6,096 nt of DNA, taken from assembly GCA_947586295.1 (NCBI GenBank), contig CANPXQ010000058.1:1-6096 (forward strand), written 5' to 3'. Below are positions 5,790-6,096 of this stretch, piece by piece. Under the pieces are notes generated by a model that worked only from the letters and a program-made list of their open reading frames with translations, was not told the DNA's origin and searched no databases. The first letter of the stretch is position 1. Every line of letters starts with the position of its first letter. Source of the stretch: an uncultured Bacilli bacterium (lineage in GTDB: Bacteria; Bacillota_I; Bacilli_A; RF39; UBA660). The position numbers and the translations under genes are program-made.

Positions 5790-5818
5790 TATTGTGATAA
5801 AAAAGAAGTTTTTTATAC
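5790..5818 (-). promoter_or_regulatory. Candidate sigma-G/F-type promoter of the sigG operon
   Basis: On the minus strand, GTATA (5818-5814) is followed after exactly 17 bp by CACAATA (5796-5790). The forespore sigma-G consensus is roughly GHATR, 17-18 bp, CATNNTA; the -35 matches fully and the -10 differs at one fixed base (C for T at position three). It lies 22 bp before the start codon, with the ribosome binding site between, which is a sensible promoter position. It would make sigG autoregulated, as in B. subtilis. Matches this short occur by chance in AT-rich DNA, so support is moderate. Confidence 0.35.
5797..5816 (-). terminator. Possible weak terminator hairpin after the right-edge surface gene
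   Basis: The 20 bp ATAAAAAAGAAGTTTTTTAT is a perfect inverted repeat (8 bp arms, 4-base loop), 14 bp beyond the TAA of the upstream surface gene. It could act as an intrinsic terminator because its second arm is a T run on the minus strand, but it contains no G-C pair in the stem. It also coincides with the spacer of the candidate sigG promoter, so it may instead be incidental or a regulatory element. Confidence 0.3.
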
Positions 5819-5830
5819 AAATTTATTTAG

Positions 5831-6096
5831 TTAATATTCTAATTTATATGGATTAGTTTTACTACCTTCACCTTCTGTTAGTGTTACTCGAGAATCTAGA
5901 TAGAAAGACGGACGCGCAGAGGCAGCAATTTCAGCACTATCGACATAGTTGTAGTACACGCGACCACCGGAACCCACACGGAACGCATGGTCGCCACCGT
6001 CAGAAACGCGCGAAATTGTCCATTCAAAATTATTAAATAGCCAATCACTACCTACTGTATCTCGATAGTCTCCATATGGTGCTTGTTGGTTTCTTG
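5831..6096 (-). CDS. C-terminal part of a surface-type protein with a GC-rich variable-looking tract
   Basis: The frame enters from the right edge and ends at TAA 5831-5833; 87 residues are visible. The order is DWLFNNFEWTISRVSDGGD, then HAFRVGSGGRVYYNYVDS, then AEIAASARPSFYLDSRVTL, then EGEGSKTNPYKLEY at the end. I have a general recollection of a family in gut Mollicutes-like and other Bacillota proteins whose C-termini carry W-x-x-S-R, A-F-x-V, G-x-V, RPxFYL and G-x-G...PY motifs. They are often on secreted or prepilin-like proteins, and the fold may be C-type-lectin-like; this is inferred, not shown. The N-terminus, signal and start lie outside the window. Codons from TCG 6013 to TAT 5900 are strikingly GC-rich and nearly lack third-position A, unlike the flanking codons of the same gene. 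The gene stands 63 bp upstream of sigG on the same strand. Confidence 0.72.
   Translation of the reverse strand, partial: RNQQAPYGDYRDTVGSDWLFNNFEWTISRVSDGGDHAFRVGSGGRVYYNYVDSAEIAASARPSFYLDSRVTLTEGEGSKTNPYKLEY
5900..6013 (-). other. GC-rich, adenine-poor tract within the surface protein gene
   Basis: A hand count over 5901-6020 gives about 66 G+C of 120 bases (55%), against roughly a quarter elsewhere in the window. Of 38 codons from 6013 to 5900, third positions are 18 T, 13 C, 6 G and only 1 A. The coding strand holds few adenines overall. Codon families rare in the rest of the window (CGC, GCG, CCG, GTG, TCG) cluster here. Edges are abrupt on both sides while the reading frame is maintained. 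This could be a variable region, a gene-conversion cassette or an acquired segment. Confidence 0.6.

Noticed and set aside
1..6096. Use of TGA as tryptophan (Mollicutes code)
   Set aside because: All intact frames use TGG for Trp and need no TGA read-through. The absence of TGA stops is notable, but the sample of seven stops is too small and AT bias alone favours TAA.
1..6096. tRNA, rRNA, CRISPR arrays, insertion sequences and riboswitches
   Set aside because: The longer intergenic gaps are only about 60-90 bp, and no clover-leaf sequence, regularly spaced repeats, transposase or conserved leader structure was seen.

Overview
The window looks like a chromosomal segment of a very AT-rich, low-GC Gram-positive bacterium, most likely an uncultured Bacilli lineage near the Mollicutes/RF39 group. 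The reasons are the pervasive A/T bias (roughly a quarter G+C by eye), purine-rich Shine-Dalgarno sites, frequent TTG starts, stop codons that are all TAA or TAG, and a Bacillota-specific gene set: sporulation sigma factor G, YlmC/YmxH, LspA, an RluD-type pseudouridine synthase and a GluP-type rhomboid. All intact reading frames use TGG for Trp and none needs TGA recoding, so the standard bacterial code fits. The taxonomic placement is inference; the gene identities are much firmer.

Layout from left to right. (1) 1-585, minus strand: the N-terminal 195 codons of a secreted or anchored surface protein, whose last visible residues look like the start of a BspA-type (DUF285) repeat region. (2) 586-673: its probable promoter, and an A/T-rich hairpin terminator for the next unit. 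(3) 674-3023, minus: a two-gene unit, a GluP/YqgP-like rhomboid protease followed after 19 bp by a TPR-like helical-repeat protein. (4) 3024-3085: a short divergent intergenic region. (5) 3086-3403, plus: a small unknown four-helix membrane protein with an excellent ribosome binding site, whose 3' end overlaps rluD tail to tail by 45 bp. (6) 3359-5767, minus: a compact operon in transcription order sigG - ylmC/ymxH - lspA - rluD, with gaps of 27 and 20 bp and a 38 bp overlap. (7) 5768-5830: a 63 bp gap holding a candidate sigma-F/G-type promoter and an A/T palindrome. (8) 5831-6096, minus: the C-terminal 87 residues of another probable surface protein, containing a sharply GC-rich, adenine-poor tract.

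How the genes relate. The order sigG, ylmC, lspA, rluD is a condensed form of the Bacillus subtilis sigE-sigG-ylm-(cell division genes)-ileS-lspA-ylyB region, with everything between ylmC and lspA missing here. LspA matures lipoproteins and RluD modifies 23S rRNA; both are housekeeping genes that here share transcription with a forespore sigma factor. The rhomboid/TPR pair may be a split form of the B. subtilis rhomboid GluP, which carries its TPR domain in the same polypeptide.

The most unusual signal is the right-edge surface protein. About 114 bp are near 55% G+C inside a very AT-rich genome, almost free of third-position adenine, and placed just before a conserved RPSFYL-type C-terminus. 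This pattern suggests a variable cassette, possibly a diversity-generating retroelement target or a gene-conversion site. No reverse transcriptase or template copy lies in the window, so this remains a hypothesis.
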